From NCBI GenBank assembly GCA_951799425.1, contig OX637409.1, positions 15,603,460-15,667,459 on the forward strand: DNA of 64,000 nt. Direction: 5' to 3'. The DNA is from Ilex aquifolium. Taxonomy: Eukaryota > Streptophyta > Magnoliopsida > Aquifoliales > Aquifoliaceae. Numbering within the stretch: position 1 is the first letter of the stretch; each line of letters starts with the position of its first letter. Under the pieces are notes generated by a model. That model searched no databases. It was not told the origin of the DNA and saw nothing but the letters and a program-made list of their open reading frames with translations. The position numbers and the translations under genes are program-made. Shown here piece by piece: positions 1 through 11,700 of the stretch.

Positions 1-252
1 CAATTCAAATGACTTTAAGGAACCAGAACTGACGTGAATACATGAAGTGAATCTCACTTTTTTTGATGGAGTAGTTATTATATTTACATAGATGAGATGA
101 AAAGTTACTGAGTTGCATGTGATTCACTCACTCACTTGTTGTTTTCTTATTATTGGATGGTGATAATATGTGACGGTGATGATTTTCTATTAAACATTGA
201 ATATTTTCTCTTCTTTGAGTGGCAACTTAAATGGATGAGTGATTTTTGGAGC

Positions 253-366
253 AATGTTATATAGATCTAATTTAATGCAGTCATTGGATTAGTTGTCAAG
301 TCTAATGTTAGATAGAATAGGTCTCGCTTTTAATCCAATAACTGTAATTGATTAAGTTCATATTAG
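253..366. repeat. Small fold-back (MITE-like) element, family 1
   Basis: The left arm begins AATGTTATATAG and runs to ATTGGATT. The right arm is an imperfect inverted copy of about 33 bp, from AATCCAAT to about 366. The same arm sequences, in the same order, occur in the longer element at 45687-45976, so the two belong to one dispersed fold-back family. It is non-coding, and I could not define its target duplication. Confidence 0.45.
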
Positions 367-423
367 TTCTCCAAATTTGGTCAAAATAGCATTTGCGTCC
401 TTTATGCTTTTCTCCACTTTTTA

Positions 424-650
424 GAGTAAATATTCATTGTAAAGGTTACACAATGTCAGTATTATCACGTGGTGTAATTGTCCCATCATAGACAAACAAG
501 TGAGTAATGTAGACTCCACTTTTTTACACGGGTTGATTACTATCTTACATGAAAGAATAGGATCCACTTTGTCCACTTGTGTAATCATTGGATGGTTAAA
601 CCACGTGACAATACTGACGTAGTATAACCGTTATGATTAATATTTTCTCC
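424..650. repeat. Fold-back (MITE-like) element with ~60-bp inverted arms
   Basis: The segment at 424-485 (GAGTAAATATTCATTG ... TATTATCACGTGG) is matched as an inverted copy by 590-650 (CCACGTGACAATACTGAC ... AATATTTTCTCC), with scattered mismatches. About 105 bp lie between the arms. There is no coding content. The structure fits a non-autonomous DNA transposon; the superfamily is not clear. Confidence 0.55.
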
Positions 651-977
651 TTCTTTGTTGACCTGATATACTCTTCAAGCATCTCAACTTTTGGCAAATG
701 CATTAAAAGAATGAATTCTAAGTAATAGGCTAAAAAATGCAAAAATTCCCAAGATTGAAAGAAAAGATATGCAGTATTGGATTAAAGATAAAATGATAGG
801 GCATATACTCCATTTTGACAAACAAACATGTTCAAGAACGAGCACATATACAATAATGGGCTTGAAGTTAAGAGATAATTTGATAGCTCCTCTTCTACAT
901 ATCAACATTAGTTCTTATTGCCCACACTGCAATTAGTTATTTCTCTTGCTAGCAAACGTATCAAAAGGTACATGAGT
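651..977. other. Spacer between fold-back element and P450 relic
   Basis: AT-rich sequence with no recognisable gene, RNA or repeat. The open frames here are short and without family motifs. Confidence 0.5.
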
Positions 978-1378
978 TTACAGCTTCTTGATCAAAAGAT
1001 CTACTCCAAATTCTGGCTTTATAACCAATTAGGAGAGAGAGTGAAAGAGAAGTTGGACACAAGGGCAGCAATCAGGCTCTTGAGTTCAATCATGGCCAAG
1101 TTTTGCCCAACACAAATCCTTGGTCCGAACCCGAAAGGTAAGAACCTATGTGGAAGCTTGCATGCACCATTGACTCCGTTTGTGAACCTCTCAGGGTTAA
1201 AGGTCAAGGCGTCTAGTCCCTAGAATTCGGTTTCTGTGTGCATTGTCACCAGCATGGTCCAAAGGATGACACCCTTTGGTATTTTGTAACCTCCAATTGT
1301 CATGTCATTCAAGGTCTCCCTTGCCAATGCAGGACCTGAAGGGTAAATACGTAGCGTTTCTTCAAGAATCATTGTAAG
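978..1378 (-). pseudogene. Cytochrome P450, last-exon relic (CYP72-clan, CYP714-like)
   Basis: This is the final exon of a membrane-bound P450 mono-oxygenase. On the minus strand it opens after an intron acceptor (TTTTGCAG, AG at 1380-1379) and carries the K-helix ExxR motif (EETLRIYP), the PERF region (FNPERF) and the haem loop PFGFGPRICVGQ with the cysteine ligand. The layout resembles CYP714-type gibberellin or steroid oxidases, but the subfamily is a guess. Two lesions are visible. An in-frame TAG at 1222-1220 stands where the family has a tryptophan. A frameshift near 1020 separates the haem-side helix from the expected C-terminus, which is still readable in another frame as VIKPEFGVDLLIKKL followed by a stop at 980-978. 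No upstream exon was found toward 2.4 kb, so this is a truncated relic and not an active gene. Confidence 0.88.
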
Positions 1379-1651
1379 CTGCAAAACAAATCGATTTCTA
1401 CAGTTAGGTCATGTGTTTTCGAGACATTTTTGCACCATGATTACTCCATCTAGGATGGCTAACAAGTCATGTCATACCATGTTTTTATATTGTGTCGATT
1501 TGTTTATTTCATACATGATCCATGGGTAATCATAGTAGTGTCTTGTATGAGATATATTTTACATGATTCGTATTATGTTTAGTATAGTTCTTATTAACCT
1601 ATTTATCAAACGAGTTTGACTAATCAACTCGTTTGTGACTCGAATCCATTA

Positions 1652-1774
1652 AGAGCTAAACTAATATCCAACAACTCTTTCAATTTTGTGTTAGAGATAA
1701 ACTAATATCCAACAACTCTTTCAATTTTGTGTTAGAGCTAAACTAATATCCAACAACTCTTTCAGTTTTGTGTT
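1652..1774. repeat. Three tandem copies of a 41-bp unit
   Basis: Copies start at 1652, 1693 and 1734, giving an exact 41-bp period. The units begin AGAGCTAAACTAATATCC and differ by one or two bases. The array is non-coding and lies downstream of the P450 relic. Confidence 0.85.
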
Positions 1775-1877
1775 GGATCGGTTGATCATATTAAGGATTA
1801 TCATGATATAAAGAAATTTGATTGTGTATATTTTTTTTAATATGTCAATACGAAATACAACCTTTAAACAATAGAAT

Positions 1878-2390
1878 TAGGGGCGACAATTTATGACACT
1901 ACACGAAAACATGACTCGAAAACGATACGAAATTTACGGGTTAATGTTGACTATTTCTCAACACGAACATGCATATGATATGACTTATTAACACGAATAA
2001 TAAATGAGTTGAGTTAGTGTCTACCCAATTGACACGATTAACACATTTAAGTAGTATTATAAGAATAAAATATTAATTTTTTATTATATTTTATCAAGTA
2101 GTAACCCAATTCTTGTACAAAAAAAAATATTTTTACTCATTTTTATTATTATATTTATTAAGTTAGTTTTTAGTTTATAGAAAAAGTATGAGCATATATT
2201 CGATTAAGTGATAATGAAATTTTAGACATAAAACTGAGCGTTACATTTTTTATTCACAGATTATTTGGGTTAACACGAACACGACAAAAAATAAATAAAT
2301 TGACACGACTAGTAAAACAAATTGGGTTAGGGTTGATTAGTCCTCGACACGATCCTGAAATGACACGATATGATACAATTGCCACCCCTA
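1878..2390. mobile_element. Non-autonomous hAT-like DNA transposon (TAGGGG-TIR family)
   Basis: The left end reads TAGGGGCGACAATT and the right end AATTGCCACCCCTA, a short imperfect terminal inverted repeat. The flanks are AATAGAAT (1870-1877) and AATATAAT (2391-2398), an 8-bp target duplication with one mismatch, as expected for hAT insertions. The interior is non-coding and rich in ACACGA motifs, like the related copies at 3194, 35112, 40535 and 51788. Confidence 0.7.
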
Positions 2391-3185
2391 AATATAATAG
2401 CTATAATACAAACGAAGATAATTAGCACTTTTAATAATCTAGATAGTAGCTAATACTATAGGAAAATAATATTTGTGATAAAATAAGTTTAAAATAAAAT
2501 ATTTATATACACATATATATAATTTATATAAAGATAAAAGAAAAGGTGGCATGTGAGTCCTAAGAGGCATGTAATTCACTGTCTTGAAGTAGCCAAGCCT
2601 CCCTACGTGAAGGAACTGACGGACACTAGCAACTCCAAAATCCAATCTAAATGTTCACAACAACACCTCCTCCATGGTCACGTCCGCTAGTGGGAAGATG
2701 TGAATCTGACACTAATCCAGTTATCAAAAACAATAATAAAATAATACGAGATCTTGTAGGAATATAAGTAAAAACAGTAAGAGAATAAGCCAAAGGGGCA
2801 GTCGACAAAAGTCTTTTCTGGCGAATTGCTTTTGGGGAAAGAAAATCTTAATAACAACAAAAACTACCAAAGAACAAAGTCAGGAAATCAGTAGACTAGC
2901 AAATGACGTTTGGTACAGAGAGATTAGAAGTTGATGGTAGAATCTGATGATCAAGACTAGCTCTTCATAGCGCCTTTTATAGCCAATTGTTACTCCCTTA
3001 TTCGGTTGTCATGGCTATGTCATAGGGTTTCCTTGCCCAAAGGTGTCTCATGATTTAGCCAAATTGGGGTGTGCTTGGTGAAGCAATTCACAGTTGGCTT
3101 CCTAAGGAATTGGTTATATACTTGGTTTGGTGTTAATGGTAATCGATAAAAGCTCCAGCTAGTATCGACAACTATGCCCTGGGCT
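2391..3185. other. Intergenic, nothing recognised
   Basis: AT-rich DNA with no open frame showing family motifs and no clear repeat structure. It lies between two hAT-like elements. Confidence 0.5.
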
Positions 3186-3193
3186 CTTGTCGT

Positions 3194-4035
3194 TAGGGGT
3201 GTCAAACGTGTCGGGTTGGGTTAAACGTGTCGGGTTAAACGGGTGACGGGTGAAAAACGTATAAACCCGTACACGACACGTTTAATAAACGGGTAAAAAA
3301 TCGAAACACGAACACGAACTGTTTAATAAACGGGTAACACGACACGAATCGTTTAACCCGTTTAATTTTTATAAATTTTTTTTATTTAAATTTAACCATG
3401 ACCAAAAAATTACTCAATTAAAATTTTAAACTCCATTAATTATTCCCAACAATTGTATTCTCTTAATTAAAAGATTTCCAATTTGTTAGTACTTACAAAA
3501 ACAAGTGAGAAAGTTGGAAGACTAAAAGTAGAGGCTGCAACCTTTTATAGCCGCATGGGAGGTCTCAGTTGCACTGTGAAACCGATGTGGGATTCAATTC
3601 AAGTTAAAAATGTGTTTGCAAACTGCTGAGTCAGCAATGCTGACCCACAAGCCACAAAGGACATGGGAGGTCTCTGTTCCAAGTCACACTTCTCACATCG
3701 AGTGAACGGCTAAGGGTTAAAGGGAAAACTCTGTACTTAATGGATGGGAATCCACTCGGCAGTTTGGTTTATTGTTTGTATATAATATATTTTAATTTTT
3801 TTTAAATGCATTGAGAAGTTGCATTTTTTTTATTTTTCTTAAATATTTATAATTATATTATTTTATTTTAACGGGTTAAACGGGCTAAACGGGTTAAACA
3901 TGTCTCACCCGAACACGATTCGTTTATTAAACGTGTTAAACGGGTTAACCCGTTTAACACGCGAACCCGTTAAGGTCTCACCCAAACCCGTTTAATTAGC
4001 GGTTAATCGTGTCGTGTTGGATTTTGACAGGCCTA
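3194..4035. mobile_element. Non-autonomous hAT-like element with exact 8-bp target duplication
   Basis: The ends are TAGGGGTGTCAAA (left) and TTTTGACAGGCCTA (right), inverted copies with two mismatches. The 8-bp flank CTTGTCGT is found intact on both sides (3186-3193 and 4036-4043), which fixes the boundaries. The 842-bp interior is non-coding. Both outer thirds are full of ACGGGTTAAACGGGTT-like motifs and the core differs. It is the clearest member of the TAGGGG-TIR family here. Confidence 0.9.
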
Positions 4036-4043
4036 CTTGTCGT

Positions 4044-4711
4044 TATGACTTCGCTGTTCAAAAGATGTCTATTATTGTCACTAGAGTTTTGCTCACTAAA
4101 GATGTTTGGAATGCTAGGCCAGCTTCCCTAGGGACCTCTGTGCCCCTAGCCTTGGCACACTAAAGCAAGGCACGACCCCAACAACTGTTTGACATGGGTG
4201 TGGGCAAGGCATTCCAAAGTCTGATACCCGAGATGTGGGGCCGATGATCGGTGGGACCTGTCGTTGGTGGAAGTCCCATGCATGCCTGAGAAATGCAGTA
4301 CATGCATGGGCAAGTTCGGCACAAGCAAGCAAGCAAGGATAGCCGGTGGGCTCGAATTGTGGTGCATTTCTACGTTAGAAGACTAAGCCATGGGCTGGGC
4401 ATGGCTTGGCACGCAAGCAAGTGAAAATCAAGTGTTGTCGGCTCACAAGGAAGACATGTGCACATCATGTGAGATGGTTTCAAGCAGTTGAGGCATGTGC
4501 ACTGCATATGGTAGCGATTCCAAACAGTTGTTGGCATGTGCACATCAGATGGTGGCGGTTCTAAGCGGTTACTGGCATGTGCACAACATGCAAGATGGTT
4601 ATGAACAATTGATGATCGAATCAGCTAATGGTTACAACTGCTCCTGCCATGATCAGCACATTGTGGGGAATGGCAGAGGGACTCAACTATGTTCAATAGA
4701 TTGTGGGGGAG
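4044..4711. other. GC-richer spacer before the gypsy LTR candidate
   Basis: No gene was recognised. The segment is less AT-rich than its neighbours and ends in a purine-rich stretch (TTGTGGGGGAG) just before the proposed LTR start at 4712. That looks like a polypurine tract and would suit the 3' end of a retrotransposon interior. The frames here carry no family motifs. Confidence 0.35.
4440..4610. repeat. Imperfect ~41-bp tandem repeat around CATGTGCAC
   Basis: The core CATGTGCAC occurs at 4455, 4494, 4535 and 4576 (spacing 39, 41, 41). The sequence between cores is also similar (GATGGT...TTC-AA-CAGTT). It is a decayed minisatellite. Confidence 0.6.
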
Positions 4712-5388
4712 TGTCAGAACCACCCATAATCCTTGGAGGCGAATCTGATTGGTGCTTGCAATCCTAGTAGTTGGGGATGTCAATTGCATGGCTGAGTTGG
4801 CTAGAGCTGGGTGGCGCTAGAATTGCCTAGGCTGTTGAGCATTGTAACCGCCATTGTATGCTATATGTACAAATGTTGGGGTCTACAATCAGAGTCGGCT
4901 CAACGGTAGAGAAAAAAAAAACGTGGGCTTTAGGTCGCATTTATAAACAAGGCCCCAAATTTAAGAGATCAATTATGTAATACAAGTCAAAAATTAAAAT
5001 TCAATACAATTTAGTCCAACCAAAACACTCCCTAAAGAGTAAGCCAACAAAAATAATTTTAAAATTTAGGCCCAAAAGTAAAACCAACCTCACACAATCA
5101 AATTTATTAAAGGACAAAAAAAAAAAAAAAAGAAGAAGAAAGTCTTGACATCATCAATTTTTTTTCTTACTTTCTCCTATGAAAAGAAAAATAATAGGTA
5201 TCAAACTACCATATTCTCTACTTTTCTCAAACTCGATTTTGTTGTGATTTAAATACAAAATACCAAATAAACTATTCATTCTCATGAAGGATCCAAAATA
5301 AAACCTAATTTAATTTTAAAAATATTTTTTTGATAAAGTGTTGCTCGTAGCAAATAAAATATAACAGAAATTTAGGTAAAAGTTACAA

Positions 5389-5432
<44 letters not shown>

Positions 5433-6019
5433 TAAATGATCTTAAAATTTTTGAAGATAGTAAAATAATTCAACAAAAAGATATTAATGAATGTATTTGT
5501 AATAATAGTCAATCATGTAATACCACAATTTTGATGAAGAAGATACAAAATAAGCAAGAAGAACATAAAAATATTAATGAGGTAATAGATTATAATCTTA
5601 TCAAAATATTTATGATCAAAAGTCATACTATCAACTAAAAAAAGATGTTAGTGTAATTTAAAAAAATTAATTAGTAAACTTTAAAATTTAAATTAAAAAT
5701 TAAAAATATTAAAAATAACAAAGCCTCATTGACACTTATCGCTTTAGGCTTCATATGTTCTCAAGTTGCTTCTGTTTGCAGTGAACCAAGAGAGTTTGGA
5801 TACGTTTTGTAAGTAGACCCATAGCCGGAATCCTTTAAGCTTATTGAGAAGTAAAAAAGTTTGGCCATTTGGCATGTAATCTTGTGTGCCTACTATGAAT
5901 TTGATTCTTGCCCATATTATGTTCGACAGTGTGCTTCTGTGAGAGTTGGCTGAGAGTAAGTGTTAAATCTTAATGCTATCATGAGGCAAAAATTCGAGTG
6001 AAATTTGACCCCTGTGACA
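4712..6019 (+). mobile_element. Candidate 5' LTR of the decayed Ty3-gypsy element
   Basis: The segment starts TGTCAG and ends TGTGACA, an inverted TGTCA/TGACA pair. It is followed directly by GTTGGTATCAAAGC, a good match to the initiator-tRNA-Met primer-binding site used by many plant LTR elements. The gag remnant begins about 30 bp further on. About 850 bp of very AT-rich DNA in the middle (roughly 4890-5740), with a (TA)n tract, looks like a later insertion, because the two outer parts read like one LTR. No second LTR copy was seen in the window to confirm the limits. Confidence 0.45.
5392..5430. repeat. (TA)n microsatellite
   Basis: About 39 bp of uninterrupted TA dinucleotides inside the AT-rich segment of the LTR candidate. 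Confidence 0.9.
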
Positions 6020-6049
6020 GTTGGTATCAAAGCTACAATTTTTTATCAT

Positions 6050-9000
6050 AGCTGGTGTAAACGCTACGGAATTACATGAATGTGTGACCCGTCTAGAAGA
6101 TTTTATGTGCGTCCCTCATGATGATGCTGCAATAAGCGTGTCTGTGTAGATGCAACAACACGCTGTCCAAATTGTAGGTTTGAGGATGACCTTCGACAGT
6201 TATGTGATAGACATCAATTCTAAGATTGCTTCAATGATAGAGGATGTTCTATCCCTCACGAATGTTGTCGAGACCAATATTAAGGATCTTGAAGACGAGC
6301 TGGCTCTTGTGAAGAGAGCCATGCATTCTCGACCTGATGCGAGGAAGACGTCTTCGAAGATCAATGTCCTTGAACCCAAGACCTTCCGTGGTACACGGAG
6401 TCCAAATAACTGGATAACTTTCTGTGGGATATAGAGTAGCACTTCAAAGCTGCTCATGTGCCTATGGGAGAGAAAGTGATCATAACCAACATATATTTTT
6501 TCAGGAATGCCAAACTTTGGTGGCAAACTCAGAATGAGGACGATGCTTTTGCAGGACGGCCCAAGATCGAGATGTGGGACACACTAAAAAAGGAGTTGAA
6601 TGATCAGTTCCTACCTAGCAACACGACATAGATTGCTAGGGACTCGGTCAAGACATTGAAGCATACAAGCACTATTCGTGACTACGTGAAAGATTTCAGT
6701 TCTTTAATGTTAGATATCAAGAACATGTCTAAGGAGGACAAACTTTTCAATTTCATGTCTGGTTTGCAAGGATGGGTACAAACTATGTTGCGTAGGTAGG
6801 GTGTGCATGATTTGCCCATTACTATTGTTGTTGCAGATGGCCTCATTGACTTCAAGATGGGCATCCAGGGCCTTCTAAAAAGAAGAAGATAGATGGTGGT
6901 GGCAAGAAAGACAAGGTTGACATTTCCAAGGATACGAAGAACACGGACTAGAAGAAGAAGAAGCACAGCGGTGACTCTAAAAAGCTAGACAATAGCTAGA
7001 AGAAGAAAAACTTCGAGTCTGGTTGCTTTCTCTACGGTGGTCCTCATCGCGTCAAAGACTACCCCAAGCGGGAGAAGTTAAGTGCCCTTGTTATTGAAAA
7101 TGGTGGTGAAAGTGATGATTTGTGCCCAACTCATGTCAATCCTCTACAATTGCTGAATGCAATCACTTTTTGAAAGGTTCAACAGCCCCGCAAAGGCCTA
7201 ATGTTTGTGCAAGCAAGGAAGTTCTGGCCATGGTGGACACGGGTGCCACCCACAACTTCGTTGCGTAGAGGGAATTGGGAACTTTTGGCCTACAATTGAC
7301 AAGAAAACTCAAGGATGTTAACTTTGAAGCAATGTCAGTGCGTGACATGACAAAGATAAGCCTGAAAGGGCGTTTGTCGGAAGGGCGGGTGAGTTTGATG
7401 GCAGTATCTTTGGACGCCTTTAACGTCATCCTTGGAAATGAGCTCTTTATCAATGCTAAGGTGGCACTGATGCCACATTTGAACGGGATGCTGATCTAGG
7501 ATGAGAGAGGATCATGCTTTGTGCCTACGGTGTTGACAGACCAAAACAAAAAGTATGAAAAATAGAAGATGGAGATATTGTCTGCTATGCAAGTGAAATC
7601 TGGGATGCGAAAAAGTGAGATGACATACCTTGTTGCTTTGGTGTAGATCAAACTTGATGTGAAGGTTGAAGTGCCCAATGCTAGGACAAAAATTCTGGGG
7701 GAATTTTCTGATGTTATGCCCCCAGAACTCCCCATGACCCTTCCGCCTAGACATGTTATTGACCACAAAATCAAGTTGGAGTCTGGTGTAAAGCCTCCAG
7801 CCCGTGCCCTCTACCGAATGTCGCCCATGGAGTTGGTAGAATTGAGGAAACAGTTAAACAAATTGCTCTATTTTGGCAGCATGAAGCCCTCTAAGGAGCC
7901 ATACAGAGCCCCAGTCCTTTCTAAAAGAAGCAAGATGGTTCACTGCGAATGTGCATCGACTATCGGGCCCTAAACAAGGTGGCAATCAAAAACAAGTATC
8001 CTATTTTGAATGTTGTTGATTTGTTCGATAGGCTCTCCAAAAAAACTTTCTACACAAAGTTGGACTTGACGACTGAGTATTTGTTCAATCATTATTGTTC
8101 ATTTGAATTCCTTGAAATGCTCCATTTGGGCTCACAAACGCCCCGACTACTTTTTTCAATCTAATGATTGATGTTTTCTATGATTACATCAATGTGTTTA
8201 TGGTTGTTTACTTGGATGATATTGTAGTCTATAGTGAGTCATAATAGGACCACTTAGAAAATCCAAGGACGGTGTTCTCACGGCTTAGAAAGCACCAGTT
8301 GTATGTCAAGAAGGAGAAATTTGAATTTTGTCCCCAAGCACCAACCAAAGTGCCTGAACTGCGGTATTTCCTTAGTTTAGCCAACTATTATCTTAAGTTC
8401 ATTGAGGGTTATTCAAAGAAGTGAAACACCCTGACTAATTTGCTGAAGAAGGACTGGAAGTGGGACTGAGATGATCACTGTTAGACTGCTTTTGAGAAGC
8501 TGAAGCATGCAGTGTCTTTTACACCAATGCTGAGACTGGTAGACTTTGATTTTCCATTTGAAGTGCACACTAATGCCTCGGACCGTGCCTTGGAGGGGTC
8601 CTCGTTCAAGAAGGACACCCGATTGCCTTTGAAAGTCGAAAGCTAAAAGATGTAGAGCAACACTACTCATCACATGAGAAAAAAAAATGACAGTTGTGGT
8701 GCATTGCCTTGAAATTTGGAGGCACTACTTGTTGGGAACGAAGTTCACTTTTGTGGTGGACAATGTGGCAAATACTTATTTCAAGTCCCAAAATAAGTTG
8801 ACTCCAAAATAGGCCTGGTGGCAGGAGTTCCTTGATAAGTTCAGTTTTCTATGGGTTCACATGCCTGGAAGGCAGAACCAAGTTGTTGATACATTGAGCA
8901 AGAAGGAGGTCCATGATTATGTTGCTACAGTTTTTATTATGCAGACCAACTTCCTTGCAGACCCAAACTGATGTTGCTTACAACAAATTTAAGCGACAGG

Positions 9001-9474
9001 TCGGTGACGGTTTGGTTTGTAGATATTGGCTGAAAAATAACCTACACTATGCCAAGGGAGGCAGACTCTATGTTAATGCGAGAGGAAAACTAAGGCATGA
9101 GTTGCTGCGTGAAACACATGACTCCCAATAGGCAGGACATCCCAGAGTCGAGAGGATGCTTACCTTGCTGTCTCGCTCCTACTAATGGCCCGAATATGGA
9201 AGATGAAGTTGAGGCTTATGTTAGAACTTATTTAGTTTTCCAACTTGACAAGGTTGAGAAGAAGAAGGTAGTGGATTTGCTGCAGCCCCAAGCCATTCAT
9301 GACAGACCGTGGCAATCAGTCTCGATAGATTTTATATGCAACCTGCCAAAGATTGATGGCATGTGCTCGATCATGGTGGTGGTCATCGTTTCGTATGTCG
9401 TGTTCATTTTTGTGCCCCATGCTTGTTCTGTAGATGTTGCTACAGAAGTTCTTTATCAACATATAATGGGTTGA
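6050..9474 (+). pseudogene. Ty3-gypsy gag-pol relic (chromovirus-like)
   Basis: This is a decayed retrotransposon polyprotein readable in several frames. The gag core (about 6360-6800) is followed by a lysine-rich linker and a damaged zinc knuckle (CFLYGGPHRVKDY, about 7020) in which two of the usual cysteines are tyrosine. A retropepsin with VDTGATHNF lies near 7230. Reverse transcriptase pieces run from 7640 to 8300, with the YLDD active-site box near 8212. An RNase H remnant lies at about 8390-8700. Integrase runs from about 8990 to 9474, with the HHCC region and WQSVSIDFI. There are many in-frame stops. The RT thumb is deleted near 8340 (FCPQAP runs straight into TKVPELR), and integrase is cut off at 9474 with no chromodomain or 3' LTR. 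It is inactive. Confidence 0.9.
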
Positions 9475-11700
9475 ACCTGTATATAGGAATCCTTGAAAGC
9501 AAGTAGAATACGAACTTAGATGCAAAAGAATCACATACAAGAACACACTTATATAAATGGAACAACCCAAGATTGAAAAAATCACATAGTTAACATCAAA
9601 ACCACTATGTAAAGAGAAAAATACAGAGAGGAGGCCATCCTACATGGTATTACATAATACTAGGACTTCAAAAAGTTGTGACATAGTTACAAGAGTATCC
9701 TCTTACCAAACATGTCAAATGTGGCCTAAAGTTTAAAGGGATGTCTAGATGGATTAGCTCCTAAAGTCCGAACAACTACATGAATATGGAAAACCCAACA
9801 TTTATGCTTGTGTATCTGACATAACTATTTAGTTATTTCTCCAATGTCTAGCTTGCTGCCAGGTATATTAGTTGGAAAAAAGAGGTGAATGAAATGAGAG
9901 CATATCAACGTTACAAAAAGAAATGTGTAGAACCAATATAGAGGAAGCCTTGAAAGCAAGTAGAATATGGACTTTGAATTTGGAAAGAGTTGAAGGGAAG
10001 TGGAATGGGTTAAAATCCTTGAAAGGCAAAAATGGGTTGGAAAATGGCAAACATTTTGTAATGGCAGTGGAATACGAATTGGGCAGTGGGAATACCTAGT
10101 TTAAGTAGACAAACAGCTTGGTCTTCATGTGAACTGCTACAATTTGAAACCTAGGGCTCACAGTCGCATCCTAGGGCTCACGGGTTCTACACCTGGGTCT
10201 AAAATTGAAATTGTAGCTCTTGATCTCTTAGTTTGTCTTCTTCGATTATATTTGAATCTTCAAGCATACAGAACACATAAAATTGGTGAGGACCGAAATT
10301 CCATGGGTCAGAGATTTACGTGTTCTGCAACTTTGAAATCTATGAAGAATCTCCACAATTAGGGCACAACAACGACAAATTAGAAATTAGATTTGATTGG
10401 TTATAGGTGAACATTGATTGGCAAGGAGAAAGAATGAAGGAAGAAGACAGAAAGAATGAAGAAGAGACAGAAGAAGGAAGGGAAAGTGTAAGAAGCTTTG
10501 AAGAAATACTAAGTGCTTAAAAGCCTGGTGGGTTTGGTGTATATGTGTCGTGAAAGCGGGGTTATCAAACCCGTTTCATTTATAAAAAGTGTATTTTTTG
10601 AATCCGTTTTTAACTAAGATGAATGCAGATTCAACAAATATGCTTTTAATAAGTCTCTTATTTTGAGTAAGTTTAACCTTTAAAAACATAGATGTTGAGT
10701 CTGCTTTATAAGTGAAAGCGGTTTTGTTGCCTCCACTTTATAAGTAAGCGAATTTGTTGACTCCGTTTTATAAGTGGAAGTGGATGTGTTGCCTCCACTT
10801 TCTACATGAAAGTAGATTTGCTGACTTCGCTTTCAAAAAGTGTCATAGATTGGTAAATAAGTTCAAAATTACTGTAGAATAGTAATATTGTTTAAAAACA
10901 ACCATACATTGGTAAATAACTCTTTAATATGTTGTATTGGAATGAACATGAGTCTTAATCCCAACAAATAAAAGAGGAGCCTCTTTATGTATTCAATTTG
11001 TTTTTTTGGATGAAAAGTCTGATGGAAAATAAAATTTTTGAATTTTTCTATTTCTTCTAATGATATAATGATGGTTGAGTCATTTGCTTCATTGTTTCAA
11101 GCGTTGCAGTTGCAAAATCTATTTTTACGTTAGCCATTCAGCTCCCAGATTAGATATTCATGAAACATCAGGGAGAGAATACTCCAAACCAACTCTTGTT
11201 CATGTGATGTGTAAATCTCACACTTTTCTTGCTTATGGGTCTTCGTGGAAAATCTCACTTGATAATAAAAATTTGATTCGACTCCAATTCAATTCAATTT
11301 GGCTCTATTTCGACCTCTACCAATCTCTCAATCTCTATATCTTACCTTCGATCATGGCCTTTCAAGTACCTGTAAATCTAATTGGTGAATCATTTGAAGT
11401 GTCGATCTCTTCTCATTAATTAGGTATAAATCTAATTTGCATCTGATTAAATTTTAATTTTATTATTTTTGTTCACGAATTTTCAATTTTCTATTTAGTT
11501 TCATTGATTCGAGTTCTCTTGAGATGTTGAACTTGGAACATATTTTACGGATTAATTAATTTTTTTTTGAATCGATGCACAAGTCCCCCAATGGGCAAGA
11601 TGGAATAAACCGACTTTCTGAAAAAGGTGGAATAAACCGTGCGTCAAAATTGACAAAAGCGTGGTTCCCAAGCTTATTTCCTTGCAGGTGACGTTTTGAA
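9475..11700. other. Intergenic region between gypsy relic and ATPase pseudogene
   Basis: No gene was recognised. A phrase CCTTGAAAGCAAGTAGAATA occurs at 9490 and again near 9949, which hints at an old local duplication. Imperfect repeats lie at 10688-10845 (separate entry). The open frames show no family motifs. Just upstream of the ATPase there is a TC-rich tract (11701-11720) and a TATA-like CTATTTAAG. Confidence 0.4.
10688..10845. repeat. Imperfect ~38-bp repeats (CTCCACTTTATAAGTGGAAG type)
   Basis: About four decayed copies combine a TTGTTGACTCCG- or TTGTTGCCTCCACTT-like half with TTATAAGTGGAAG-like halves. The motif pair TCCACTT/AAGTGGA is partly self-complementary. Non-coding. Confidence 0.45.

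Noticed and set aside
6020-6034. tRNA-like match (TTGGTATCAAAGC)
   Set aside because: It is a primer-binding site complementary to initiator tRNA-Met, not a tRNA gene; no cloverleaf surrounds it. The same applies to 39889-39901 and 49776-49788.
10129-10362. 77-residue open frame
   Set aside because: No family features, and surrounded by repeat debris.
11075-11419. 114-residue open frame upstream of the ATPase
   Set aside because: No domain, no splice or conservation signal; composition like the AT-rich spacer.
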